A DNA stretch of 64,000 bases from contig NW_025408670.1 of assembly GCF_020360975.1 (NCBI RefSeq), positions 5,270,001 to 5,334,000 on the forward strand, written 5' to 3'. A program made the position numbers and the translations under genes. Under the pieces are notes generated by a model that saw only the letters and a program-made list of their open reading frames with translations, was not told the origin of the DNA and ran no database searches. Of the stretch, positions 12,901 to 22,815 are shown piece after piece; position 1 is the stretch's first letter, and the number at the start of each line of letters is the position of its first letter. The stretch is from Hirsutella rhossiliensis (taxonomy: Eukaryota; Ascomycota; Sordariomycetes; Hypocreales; Ophiocordycipitaceae).

Positions 12901-13565
12901 ACGATTAGGTTAAATAGCTACCAATAGCGCAACTAGCTTATAACAGCTTAGTTACAGAAATAACCAAGCTCTTACTAGCATACGCTAATTATAGATATAA
13001 CCTAGAAGCATTTAAGGTTACTCGAAAAGGACTATAAGCGGAACGAGCGATACTATAAGTAGATTAGCTACGAAAATTGTATAAAGAAATATAATAAGAA
13101 CTTTAATTTGTTAGAGAACGAATGTCTACTTACTATAATCGGAAAAGATTATAGGGACTAATCTTTCGAGAGGGAGATATAGTCTACCTCGTATAACGAA
13201 ATATTAAAATAAAACGACTAAGTAATAAATTAGATTTTAAGAAACTTAGACCGTTTAAGGTTAAGAAAATCATTTTAAAAGTCAACTACGAACTTTCGCT
13301 ACTAATAACAATGCGGATATACCCGATATTTTATATCTTATTATTAGAACCAGCACCACGAAACGCTAAACTATAGGAAAAAATCGAAGTCAACGACGAT
13401 TAAGAATATAAAGCAGAATAAATACTAGATATAAGAAAACAAGGTTAGCAATAAGAATACCTTATTAAGTAGAAGGGATACGGACCAGAGGAAAATACCT
13501 AGGAACTACTTAAGCACTTAACCTACTACGGCTCTCTACTTCGATAATTTTACTAGAAGGTTTAG
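10000..13565 (+). pseudogene. pol remnant of Gypsy-1 (protease, RT, RNase H, integrase, chromodomain)
   Basis: The domains are readable in order despite stops. The retropepsin active site LLDYGAIGNYV lies near 10042-10074, with a DIILGLLWL motif near 10267-10293. Reverse transcriptase spans about 10800-11500, with KKNGKLRLVIDYRRLN and the catalytic motif now YLDN at 11272-11283 (normally YLDD). RNase H lies at about 11650-12080. The integrase core lies at about 12490-13000; a 92-residue piece is still open at 12489-12767, with WDLIAFDYIIKLLPLKEP and NYGLPNEIVSNRGS. A C-terminal chromodomain lies at about 13398-13570, with EYLIK and KGYGPEENT. Loss of a catalytic Asp and many stops make it inactive. 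Chromodomains typically direct integration to heterochromatin. Confidence 0.88.
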
Positions 13566-14191
13566 GAGGGATCAAAGGACTAAGATCCGCAAACTCCTTA
13601 CTAACACCGAACGAGGACTAATTCGCCTCGTTAGGAACGCCTAACGATTGTAAGTTATTTGCCACCTAATGCTTATGCGCATCGAGCGCAGGCAAAACGC
13701 CATCCTCGGCATTTACTTCTTAGATACTACGACGAAATAACTCGGAACTCTTTTCCTTCGCACGATTCCGAATCTTCCGGATACGAGCTAAACGATTAAC
13801 GGCGATAGACATTTGCGACTAAAGGTTCGCAAGCTATGCCTAAAGCTCTAATAAGGCTTCCCTAGCTTCCTCCTCTTCGGAATGCAGCCTACGCTGCTCC
13901 GCCAATAATTTAGTCACTAAAAGAAATACGTCAGCCACCACGCGCAGAAAGAATCAGAAGACACCCACAAGAAGAGGCCACCAAAACACCATCATAATAG
14001 GGACGACCACTAGCAACATAATTATTACAGCGCGAAGAATTTTCGGCCATCCGACAATTCGTCTTCTTCGCCTTAAAGCATCGAGTGCACGGTATATCGG
14101 CAGGATCTCCGCTTAAGTCGATGTGTTCGGCAAGAGCAGCGCGCTCGGAGGCTTTTCGGGAACGATTTTTTGGTACACGACTAGACATACT
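13465..14191 (-). pseudogene. Antisense spliced ORF inside Gypsy-1: Cys-rich, coiled-coil protein
   Basis: On the strand opposite to pol, an ATG at 14191 opens a frame reading MSSRVPKNRSRKASERAALA. It continues into a Cys-rich motif, PCTRCFKAKKTNCRM ... SSRCNNY ... GRPYYDG, and then VASS. An intron at 13917-13968 (52 nt; GTGGGT donor, CTGAC branch, TTTTAG acceptor, phase 1) joins this to a segment predicted as coiled coil (EQRRLHSEEEEAREALLEL). That segment carries in-frame TAG/TAA and ends at about 13465. Related proteins are, to my memory, common among fungal predicted genes tied to Gypsy elements. The 3' end overlaps the chromodomain end of pol in convergent orientation. The function is unknown; the Cys motif hints at metal or nucleic-acid binding. 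Confidence 0.65.
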
Positions 14192-14311
14192 ATCAGCAGC
14201 ACATCCCGAAAAGATAAAGAAATAAGGAACGACACACTTACGCACGACGCGATAAGGGTATATTTATACACGGCGGCTAAGGCAGCTGCAGTAGGTCTTG
14301 CGGACAAGACC

Positions 14312-14327
14312 AAAAGGAGGGGAGACA
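14312..14327 (+). other. Polypurine tract of Gypsy-1
   Basis: The purine-rich AAAAGGAGGGGAGA run lies just before the 3' LTR, where second-strand DNA synthesis of an LTR retrotransposon is primed. A decayed counterpart occurs in Gypsy-2 next to 22816 on the other strand. Confidence 0.8.
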
Positions 14328-14330
14328 TCG

Positions 14331-14780
14331 TGTTACGACCACGGCCACTGGGCCGCTGATAATCGACCGCGTTAAGCACGTGACACGGCCTAACGGATAA
14401 ATAGTCGGCACGACCATCTAATAGTTATAGGATCGAGGGGATCGCAGAGATCTAAGTAATCTAGGATCAACGGGATCACTACGCCCTATGCGATCCAACG
14501 TTAGGGATCATAGCCAGGCCTATGATCTAAGGACAGTCTCTACGGGTATATATAGCCACCCACTTTCACTCCTTTAGACAGATAGCTCTCTAGCTTTCAA
14601 CATAGATCTTTATTACGATTCTATCTCTAATTCTAATTACCTAGTTATAGTCTACGGTCTACGACCTCCGACTTATCACTAACGTGATATACTTATTATT
14701 GCTTAGACCACGCCCTGTTATATCTGCTAATATAAACCCCTCGATAGGTTTATCCCTTAGGAATAACACCGGTCGTTACA
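14331..14780 (+). repeat. 3' LTR of Gypsy-1
   Basis: This LTR is 450 bp long and runs TGTTACGACC to GGTCGTTACA. It is the better-preserved LTR, keeping CA or TG at 17 of the 19 positions where the two LTRs differ. The next five bases, CCCGT, are the target duplication. Confidence 0.95.
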
Positions 14781-14886
14781 CCCGTAATAGCCCCCGTACT
14801 AGCCTAAGGCCGCCTAGTAGCCTAAGGCTATAAAAGGAAATCTTAAAGCTAGCTCGTAGGCTAAGGTCGCCTTAAAGAAGGCGCCT

Positions 14887-14958
14887 AAGGCCCCGGCTAA
14901 GACCCTAGCTAAGGCCCTAGCTAAGGCCCTAGCTAAGGCTCTAGCTAGGGCCCCGGCT
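14887..14958 (+). repeat. 12-bp minisatellite in LINE ORF1
   Basis: Six units of the form AAGGCCCTAGCT or AAGGCCCCGGCT encode Lys-Ala-Leu/Pro-Ala repeats. The same array has about 8 units in LINE B (21821-21916), 7 in LINE D (39508-39591) and 5 in LINE F (45596-45655) by eye, so copy number varies between elements. Confidence 0.8.
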
Positions 14959-15787
14959 AAGAAGAACGTAAAAGAGGACTTCTAGCTTATCCTAAAGCTA
15001 AAGAAGGGATTGCTAACGCCGACTATTAACCCTATTACTCTTTATAACGAGCTTAATAAGGCTATAGGGGAACTAGCTATATTAGCTCTATTAACTTTAA
15101 ATAGAAGTAATATAGTTATAACGATAAAAGCCCCTTATATAGCGAAGAAACTTCTAGAGTAGCGGAATAAGTAGTCCCTATACTTTAAGGGACTGCCTAT
15201 TAAATCGGCCGACCTTCCTACTAGCTAGACTAAGCTAGTAGCCTAGAGCGTCCCTAACCTCCTAGAGACCCCTATCCTTAATATCTTCGCCGTAGAGGCT
15301 AAGACCTTTAGCGGGATCGATATCCTAGGGCAGCTTAGGTAGCTAGGCACCCTAGGCCTAACTTAAAAGACGGGGTCCGTTGTCTTCGCAGTCCCTTTAA
15401 AGGCTATAGGGGCCGAATACCGGAAAAAAGGCCTTTATATAGCAGGCCTATAGCTTCGAGTCGAGGCCTATAAGGAATATACTATACGCACGCAGTGCTA
15501 TAGATGCCTTTCCTTTAGCTATAACCCCCGGACCTGCCGGCAGCTTATTAGGTATGCTTTTTACCCGGAAAAGCACCTAACTAGGGATTATAGCTGCCCT
15601 AGCTATAAGGCTAACTAAGGGTGTTCTTACTTTAAGGCCTAATACTATAACTATAAGGGAGAACACCTTACGACTAATAAGGTATAATACGGAGTCTATA
15701 AGGGAATAACTAATGCCTAATAGCCTTAGCCCCCTTACGCCTATAGGGCCCCCGAAGCCCCCTAGGCCCCTTAGGCCTAACTACGAC

Positions 15788-15820
15788 CCTATTAGTATTA
15801 TATAGTATAATACTAATAGG
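15788..15820. repeat. Perfect inverted repeat at the start of LINE ORF2
   Basis: Arms of 15 bases (CCTATTAGTATTATA and its complement) are separated by a 3-base loop, TAG. The sequence lies at the ORF1/ORF2 boundary, where the endonuclease domain begins. Equivalent palindromes occur in the other copies, at about 20966 (LINE B), 30890 (C), 38640 (D) and 42480 (F). Confidence 0.8.
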
Positions 15821-17345
15821 TAGGAAATAGCGAACCTATCGATCCTAGAGTAGGCCCTAGAAATAAGAGCGGACCTTATCTTATTATAAGAGCCTTACCT
15901 CTAAGAGATCGATAATAGCTATATCCCTATATAGTATCCGGCCTATAACGATATAACCCCTATCCCCTCTACCGACTTTCCTAAGCTCGATAGGAGGCCT
16001 AGGGTTATAGCTTATAAGAGGAAGGAAGCCCGGATAGAAGCTAGCCCTAGCTTTAACCTCTTTTACGATCCCGATATATAAGCTATAAGGGTAGAAGGCG
16101 CCGAGCCGTTTACCCTTATTAACCTATATAACGAAAAAGAGGCTAAAGGGGCCCTAGCTAGCTAAGGCCGGTAAGGGCCCCTTACGATAGAAAGGCTACT
16201 ACTAATAGCCTAGCTCCTATAGCAGCCCTTTCTATTAGTAGGGGACTTTAACCTATACTACCCCTAGTAGAACCCGTCTATAGAATCCTTTAAGGCCTAT
16301 AAGGTAGAAGCCCTTATTAGCTAGCTCGACCGCTATAAGGCCTCCTTACTAACGGACCTTACGGTAGCTATAAAAGGCACCTACTAGAGGGAAGGCTTAA
16401 AAGGGACCTCGGTTATAGACCTTGCTTTCTATAGCCCCTTTGAGTAACTAACCTAGGCTAACTTCCGCTTCCTAGAGGCTACGGGCTTAGACTATAAGCC
16501 TATAGCCTTCGAAGCTAGCTTAAGGGGCCTTAATAGGCCCCTATTAGCTAGGCCGGCCACCTATAACTATAGGAAAGCAGACTAAAAGGCCTTCTCGGAA
16601 CACCTAGCTAAGAAGGAATATAACCTCCTTATAGCTATAAAGAGGGCTATAAAACGAAACGACTTAGAGGGGATAGCCTCCCTTTTAATAAGAACCCTTA
16701 TAGAGGCCTCTAACGTAGCGATACCGAAAAAGAGGCCCTATAAGGGATCTAAACCCTAGTAGACTAACGAGCTAACCTCCCTTTAAAAAGCCCTAAGCTT
16801 AGCCTAATAGGCTTATAGGCTAGCCTAGGACGAGGAGAGCTAAAAGAGCTTTATAAAGGCCCGAAATAGCTTTAAGTACGCTATTAGGGCTGCTAAAAAG
16901 CAATACTAAGAGAGCTTCCTAGTAAAAGTAGTAGGAAAGGACGTCTTTATAGCCTTTTCTTATACTAAGGCTAAAGTTAACCCTACCCTTCTAAGTATCT
17001 TATATATAAAAGAAGGGATAGAGGTAAAAGCTAATACCTTTATAGAAAAATACGAGGCCTTCTTAATAACCCTTTTTCCGACCCTAGACCCTAGCCCTAG
17101 CCCCCCTAGCCCCCCTTAGAGCCTAGAAAAAGAAGAGCCCCAGGGCCCTATAGGCAGTAAGGGCACGGCTAAGTAGGACTAGTAAGAGCTAAAGGACCCC
17201 GAGATTAGAAGGGCTATTATTAGCTCTTTTAATAAGAAAGCCTTTAGCCCGGACTCCCTTAGCTTCCTTCCTATCTAATACGCGTATAAGGTTATTCCTA
17301 CGGTCTTTAATAGGGCCTATAAAGCCCTATTTAACTAAGGATACT

Positions 17346-20300
17346 TCCTTTTCTAGGCTAAAGGCTAAGCGGGGGGTCTTTTAAATAGATATATAGTGCT
17401 TGCCTAAGCCTTTAGCCTTAGGGCCTTTAGCTGCCTGGGTAGCCTAGAGGCCCTTTTAGTAGTCCTTAGCCGCTTATCGGACCTTTCTTTATAAGTAGCT
17501 AATAGAGACTATAGGGGTCCCTTACGTAGGGGCCCCTAGGCCTCTCTTAGCTAGCTAGTTAGCTAGCTTATTACTAAAGATCCTTAGGTAGCTAGGGCAC
17601 TAGTATAGCTATATATTATAGAAGGCCTCTAGGTTTATTAAGAGCCTTTTAATATATATAGCTAGGTCCGAGTAGCCTTTAGCCTTTTATATAGCGGCTT
17701 AGCTATCTATAAAGATATAAGCCTTTATAGGGAGGTTAAAGGGGCTAGACCTTAAAGGCCGAGGCCTCTTAGCTAGGTCCTCTAAGACCCTTAGTATCGC
17801 GAATAGCTCTACGTCGGCTACTTTAATAGAGGGCCCTAGGTTCTCGTAGTACGCTTTACTAGGCCTATTTTCTAGGCCTATCTCGTAAAAGGAGTAAGCG
17901 TTAGTCTCTATAAGGGACCCCTTAGGGCACCCCTTAGAGCCGTTAGTATAAAAGACTAAGGGCTATAGCCTAAAGTCTTCTAGGCTAGCTAGGTTAGCTA
18001 AGAGGCGTTAGTGCTACTTCTTAGCTAAGGGCTTAGGGGCCTCTATTATTATAATAGAGGCCTTAGGCTTTAGAGCCTATAGGGGCTCCTAGCTAGCTTT
18101 CCTTCTTTCTAAGCTATAGTTAGGCCCTATAATAGCTACTAGGCCTTTAAGGAGGCGGAAGAGTTACGTATAGGGCCTAATATAGCTTAGGGCTCCTAGG
18201 TCGGAGCCTAAGTTAGCGAGGTCTTCCCGTACGGCTAGGTTATAAGCCTACCTTATAAGGTAATTTAGTAAGAGGTATACGGTTTAAAGGGTATAGGAGA
18301 GGCATACCTTTTTAAACCGTACCTTTAGTAGTAGGAGGGCTGCTTTAGCTTCTAGGGCCCTAATAAGGGATCCTTTAAAGGCCCCTAGGACTTTTAGAAA
18401 GGCCTAGTTCTAAAGCCTTTAGAAAGGCTTTATTAAGCTCTTAAGGGTCTTAGGCCCCCTATACTAAAGCTAGGCCCTATAGTCTACTATCGAGGTTACG
18501 TAGGCCTAGTAAAGCTGCCTCGAAGCTCTAAACGATAGACCTCTTTATATAAAGACTAGGCGGGATAGCCCTTTAAAGGCAGCTTATACGGAGGCTACCT
18601 TCTTTTTAATATATTATTTAAATAGGAGCTTAGAGTTAAAGAAGACCCCTAGCTACTATACTAAGGGCTTCGCTTCGAAAAATAGGCCTCCTACCTTTAT
18701 ACCCTTTAAAATAAGCTGCCTTTACCTACTAAAGTAGATAAGTTCCGTCTTAAAGGGGTCGAAATAGACCCCTTAGTCCTTAGCTTATTTAAATAGGTTA
18801 GTAGCTATAGCTTCTAGCTACCGGGCGTTCTTCTTAGCCGAGGTCGACGTTATAGAGATACTAAAATCGTCTATATAGGATAGCTAATACCCCTTAGCCG
18901 CTAATATCCCCCTTACGTATAAGAGGAATAGTATAAGGCTAATAAGGGACTCTTAAGGTACCCTTATTACTAGGTCCGTTAGGGGTTAGGTTTACCCCTC
19001 GAAGGCTAGCTAGATCTTCCTTTTAGTAAGGAAGTAGTCTACCTAGCTTATAAGGGCCTTAGGGAGGTTTAATTCCCTTAGGACCCTTATAAGCTATTCC
19101 TTCGATACGAAGTCGAAGGCGCCTTTTATATCTAATAAGAGGGTGCTAGTAATAGCCTTCTTATTAGACTCCTGCTTCTTTTAAACGTAGTATAGAAGGA
19201 GGAAGGCCGTGTCGATAGCTAACCGCTATTTTCGTCCCCCTAGCTACGTAGGGTTTAGAAGCCTAGCCGTATTAGCTAAGTAGCTTAGCCGGGTAGCGTA
19301 TAGCTTTTCGAGGACCTTTCCTAAGTAGTTAAGTAGACTTATAACCCTATAGGCTTTAGGGATAGTATAGTCTAGCTTATTTTACTTAGGGAGTATAATT
19401 CCTATAGCTTCCTTCTATACCTTAGGGTAGTATCCTTAGTTAAATAGGGCTTTATAGGCCCTATTAAAGACCGTAGGAATAACCTTATACGCGTATTAGA
19501 TAGGAAGGAAGCTAAGGGAGTCCGGGCTAAGGGCTTTCTTATTAAAAGAGCTAACGATAGCCCTTTTAATCTTAGGGTCCTTTAGCTCTTACTAGTCTTA
19601 CTTAGCCGTGCCCTTACTACCTATAGGGCCTAAGGGCTCTTCTTTTTCTAGGCTCTAGGGGGGGCTAAGGGGGCTAGGGCTAGGGTCCGGGGTCGGAAAA
19701 AGGGTCGTTAGGAAGGCCTTATATTTTTCTATAAAGGTATTAGCTTTTACCTCTATCCCTTCTTTTATATATAAGATACTTAGAAGGGTAAGGTTAGCTT
19801 TAGCCTTAGTATAGGAAAAGGCTATAAAGACGTCCTTTCTTACTACTTTTACTAGGAAGCTCTCTTAGTATTACTTTTTAGTAGCCTTAATAGTATACTT
19901 AAAGCTATTTCGGGCCTCTATAAAGCTCTTCTAGCTCTCCTTATCCTAGGCTAGCCTATAAGCCCGTTAGGCTAGGCTTAGGGCTTTCCGAAGGGAGGTT
20001 AGCTCGTCGGTCTACTAGGGTTTAGATCCCTTATAGGGCCTCTTTTTTAGTATCGCTACGTTAGAGGCCTTTATAAGGGTTCTTATTAAAAGGGAGGCTA
20101 TCCCCTCTAAGTCGTCTTGTTTTATAGCCTTCTCTATAGCTATAAGGAGGTCCTATTCCTTTTTAGCTAGGTATTCCGAGAAGGCTTTTTAGTCTACTTT
20201 CCTATAGTTATAGGTAGTAGGCCTAGCTAATAAGGAAGGGCCTATTAGGGCCCCTTAAGCTAGTTTTAAAGGCTATAGGCTTATAGTCTAAGCCCGTAGC

Positions 20301-22360
20301 CTCTAAGAAGCGGAAGTTAGCCTAGGTTAGTTACTTAAAAGGGCTATAAAAAGCAAGGTCTATAACCGAGGTCCCTTTTAAGCCTTCCCTTTAGTAGGTG
20401 CCTTTTATAGCTACCGTAAGGTCCGTTAGTAAGGAGGCCTTATAGCGGTCGAGCTAGCTAATAAGGGCTTCTACCTTATAGGCCTTAAAGGATTTTATAG
20501 ACGGGTTCTACTAGGGGTAGTATAGGTTAAAGTCCCTTACTAATAGAAAGGGCTACTATAGGAGCTAGGCTATTAGTAGCAGCCTTTCTATTATAAGGGG
20601 CCCTTACCGGCCTTAGCTAGCTAGGGCCCCTTTAGCCTCTTTTTCGTTATATAGGTTAATAAGGGTAAACGGCTCGGCGCCTTTTACCCTTATAGCCTAT
20701 ATATTAGGATCGTAAAAGAGGTCGAAGCTAGGGCTAGCTTTTATCTAGGCTTCCTTCCTCTTATAAGCTATAACCCTAGGCCTCCTATCGAGCTTAGGAA
20801 AGTCGGTAGAAGGGATAAGGGTTATAACGTTATAGGCTAGATACTATATAGGGATATAGCTATTATCGATCTTATAGAGGTAAGGCTCTTATAATAAGAT
20901 AAGGTCTGCTCTTATTTCTAGGGCCTGCTTTAGGATTAATAGGTTAGCTGTTTCCTACCTATTAGTATTATACTATATAATACTAATAGGGTCGTAGTTA
21001 GGCCTAGGGGGCCTAGGGGGCTTTAGGGGCCTTATAGGTATAAGGGGGCTAAGGCTATTAAGTATTAGTTATTCCCTTATAGACTCTATATTTTACCTTA
21101 TTAGTTATAAGGTGTTCTCCCTTATAGTTATAGTATTAGACCTTAAAGTAAGAGCACCCTTAGCTAGCCTTATAGCTAGGGCAGCTATAGTCCTTAGTTA
21201 AGTGCTTTTCCGGGTAAAAGGTATACTTAATAGGCTGCCGGTAGGTCTAGGGGTTATAGCTAAAGGAAAGGCATCTATAGTACTACGTGCGTATAGTATA
21301 TTCCTTATAGGCCTTAACTTAAAGCTATAGGCCTACTATATAGAGGCCTTTTTTCCGGTATTCGGCCCCTATAGCCTCCGAAGGGACTATAAAGATAACC
21401 GATCCTACCTTCTACGTTAGGCCTAGGGTGCCTAGCTACCTAGGCTGCCCTAGGATATCGATCCCGCTAAAGGTCTTAGCCTCTATAGCGAAGATATCGA
21501 GGATAGGGGTTTCTAAGAGGTTAAGGACGCTCCGGGCTACTAGCTTAGTTTAGCTAGTAGGAAGGTCGGCCGATTTAATAGGCAGTCCTTTAAGGTATAG
21601 GGACTACTTATTCTGCTACTCTAGAAGTTTCTTCGCTATATAAGGGGCTTTTATTATTATAACTATATTACCTTTATTCGAAGTTAATAGAGCTAATATA
21701 GCTAGTTCCCTTATAGCCTTATTAAGCTCGTTACGAAGAGTAATAGGGCTAATAGTTAGCGTTAGCGATCCCTTCTTTAGCTTTAAGATAAGCTAGAAGT
21801 CTTCTTTTATATTCCTCTTAGCTAGGGCCCTAGCCGGGGCCTTAGCCGGGGCCTTAGCCGGGTCCTTAGCTAGGGCCTTAGCTAGGGCCTTAGCCGGGGT
21901 CTTAGCCGGGGCCTTAGGCGCCTTCTTTACGGCGACCTTAGCCTATAAGCTAGCTTCGAGATTTCCTTTTATAGCCTTAGGCTGCTAGGCGGCCTTAGGC
22001 TAGTACTAGGGCTATTATAAGGGCTATTAGCGGTCCGGGGTCTTTATAGCTGCCTTTTCGAGCCCTTTTATAAGGGTCTTATAAAAGGGTTCGATTTTTT
22101 AGGCTTCCTTAAGGGCCTAGAGGGCCTATTAAAGGAAGCCCTAGGCCCGGTCCCTTAGGAAGGGGTGCTAGGGCTAGGGCTAGGGTTACTATTACTATAG
22201 GCGTTAGAGTATAAGCCGGGTAGGCGTAGGGCTAATAGGGCTACTAAGAGCAGCCCTCTTTTATCCCTTTACCTACTTAAGGGGCTAGTTTAGTTAGAAG
22301 TAGTTAGCCTAAAGTAGGGATAGGCTAGGCCTAAAGATATTAATCTTAGGCCTACTAGGC
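17346..22360 (-). mobile_element. LINE B, main part (inverted)
   Basis: Read on the minus strand this runs from ORF1 (22360 downward) through the minisatellite (about 21916-21821), zinc knuckles, palindrome and endonuclease, then reverse transcriptase (about 19500-18600) and RNase H, to a cut point at 17346. It lacks the last ~550 bases of the family, including the 3' UTR and poly(A). The cut falls at a TCCTTTTC sequence also found at the end of LINE D. At 22360 Gypsy-2 interrupts it; the 5' remainder lies at 30218-30716. RIP-type stops occur throughout. Confidence 0.82.
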
Positions 22361-22815
22361 TATAACGACCGGTATTATTCTTAAGGGATAAACCTATTAA
22401 GGGGTTTATATTAGTAGATATAATAGGGCGTAGTCTAAGTAATAATAAGTATATTTTATTACGTTAGTAATAAGTCGGAGGTTATAGACTATAGACTATA
22501 ACTAGGTAATTAGAATTAGAGATAGAATCGTAATAAAGATCTATATTAAAAGCTAGAGAGCTATTTATTTAAAGGAGTAAAAGTAGGTAGCTATATATAC
22601 TTATAGAGACTATCCTTAGATTATAAGCCTAGCTATAATCCCTAACGTTAGATCGTATAGAGTATAGTAATCTCGTTAATCCTAGATTACTTAGAGCTCT
22701 ATAATCCCCTTAATCCTATATCTATTAAATAGTTATACCGACTATTTATCTATTAGACCGTATTACGTGCTTAACGCGGTCGACTATTAGCGGCTTAGTA
22801 GCTATAGTCGTAATA
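22361..22815 (-). repeat. 3' LTR of Gypsy-2
   Basis: It begins TATAACGACC (complement of the LTR end) and ends AGTCGTAATA. It is about 455 bp because of a 5-base insertion near 22453 relative to the other LTRs. The terminal dinucleotides are mutated by RIP. Confidence 0.85.

Larger units (their letters stand above)
6931..14780 (+). mobile_element. Gypsy-1: near-complete Ty3/Gypsy chromovirus, RIP-mutated
   Basis: This 7850-bp element has two 450-bp LTRs beginning TGTTACGACC and ending GGTCGTTACA (GGTCGTTATA in the mutated 5' copy). A 5-bp target duplication CCCGT lies at 6926-6930 and 14781-14785. The order is LTR, gag, protease, reverse transcriptase, RNase H, integrase, chromodomain, antisense ORF, polypurine tract, LTR. 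Integrase upstream of the LTR and reverse transcriptase before integrase place it in Ty3/Gypsy; the chromodomain makes it a chromovirus. Many stops are TAG or TAA at positions where Gln or Trp is expected, so it is not autonomous. It is the least decayed large repeat in the window and sits inside LINE A. Confidence 0.93.
14781..17345 (+). mobile_element. LINE A, continued (ORF1 end, endonuclease, truncated)
   Basis: The element resumes after Gypsy-1. ORF1 has an Ala/Lys/Pro-rich 12-bp repeat array (14887-14958) and zinc knuckles at about 15496-15700 (CYRCLSFSYNPRTC and YSCPSYK-type motifs). ORF2 begins at about 15788 with a palindromic stretch and encodes an apurinic-type endonuclease: LLQEP-like near 15880 and VGDFNLYYP at 16238-16264. 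It then runs toward reverse transcriptase and stops abruptly at about 17345, where LINE B begins in the opposite direction. The ORF1/ORF2 layout with a later RNase H (seen in LINE C) fits Tad1- or I-type LINEs of fungi. All frames contain stops. Confidence 0.82.

Noticed and set aside
14123..14379. Short open frames on both strands across the 3' LTR border
   Set aside because: They overlap the antisense ORF and LTR in other frames and show no recognisable domain.
14887..14958. Possible CRISPR-like regular repeats
   Set aside because: Units are contiguous 12-mers without spacers, in frame in a LINE ORF1, in a eukaryote.
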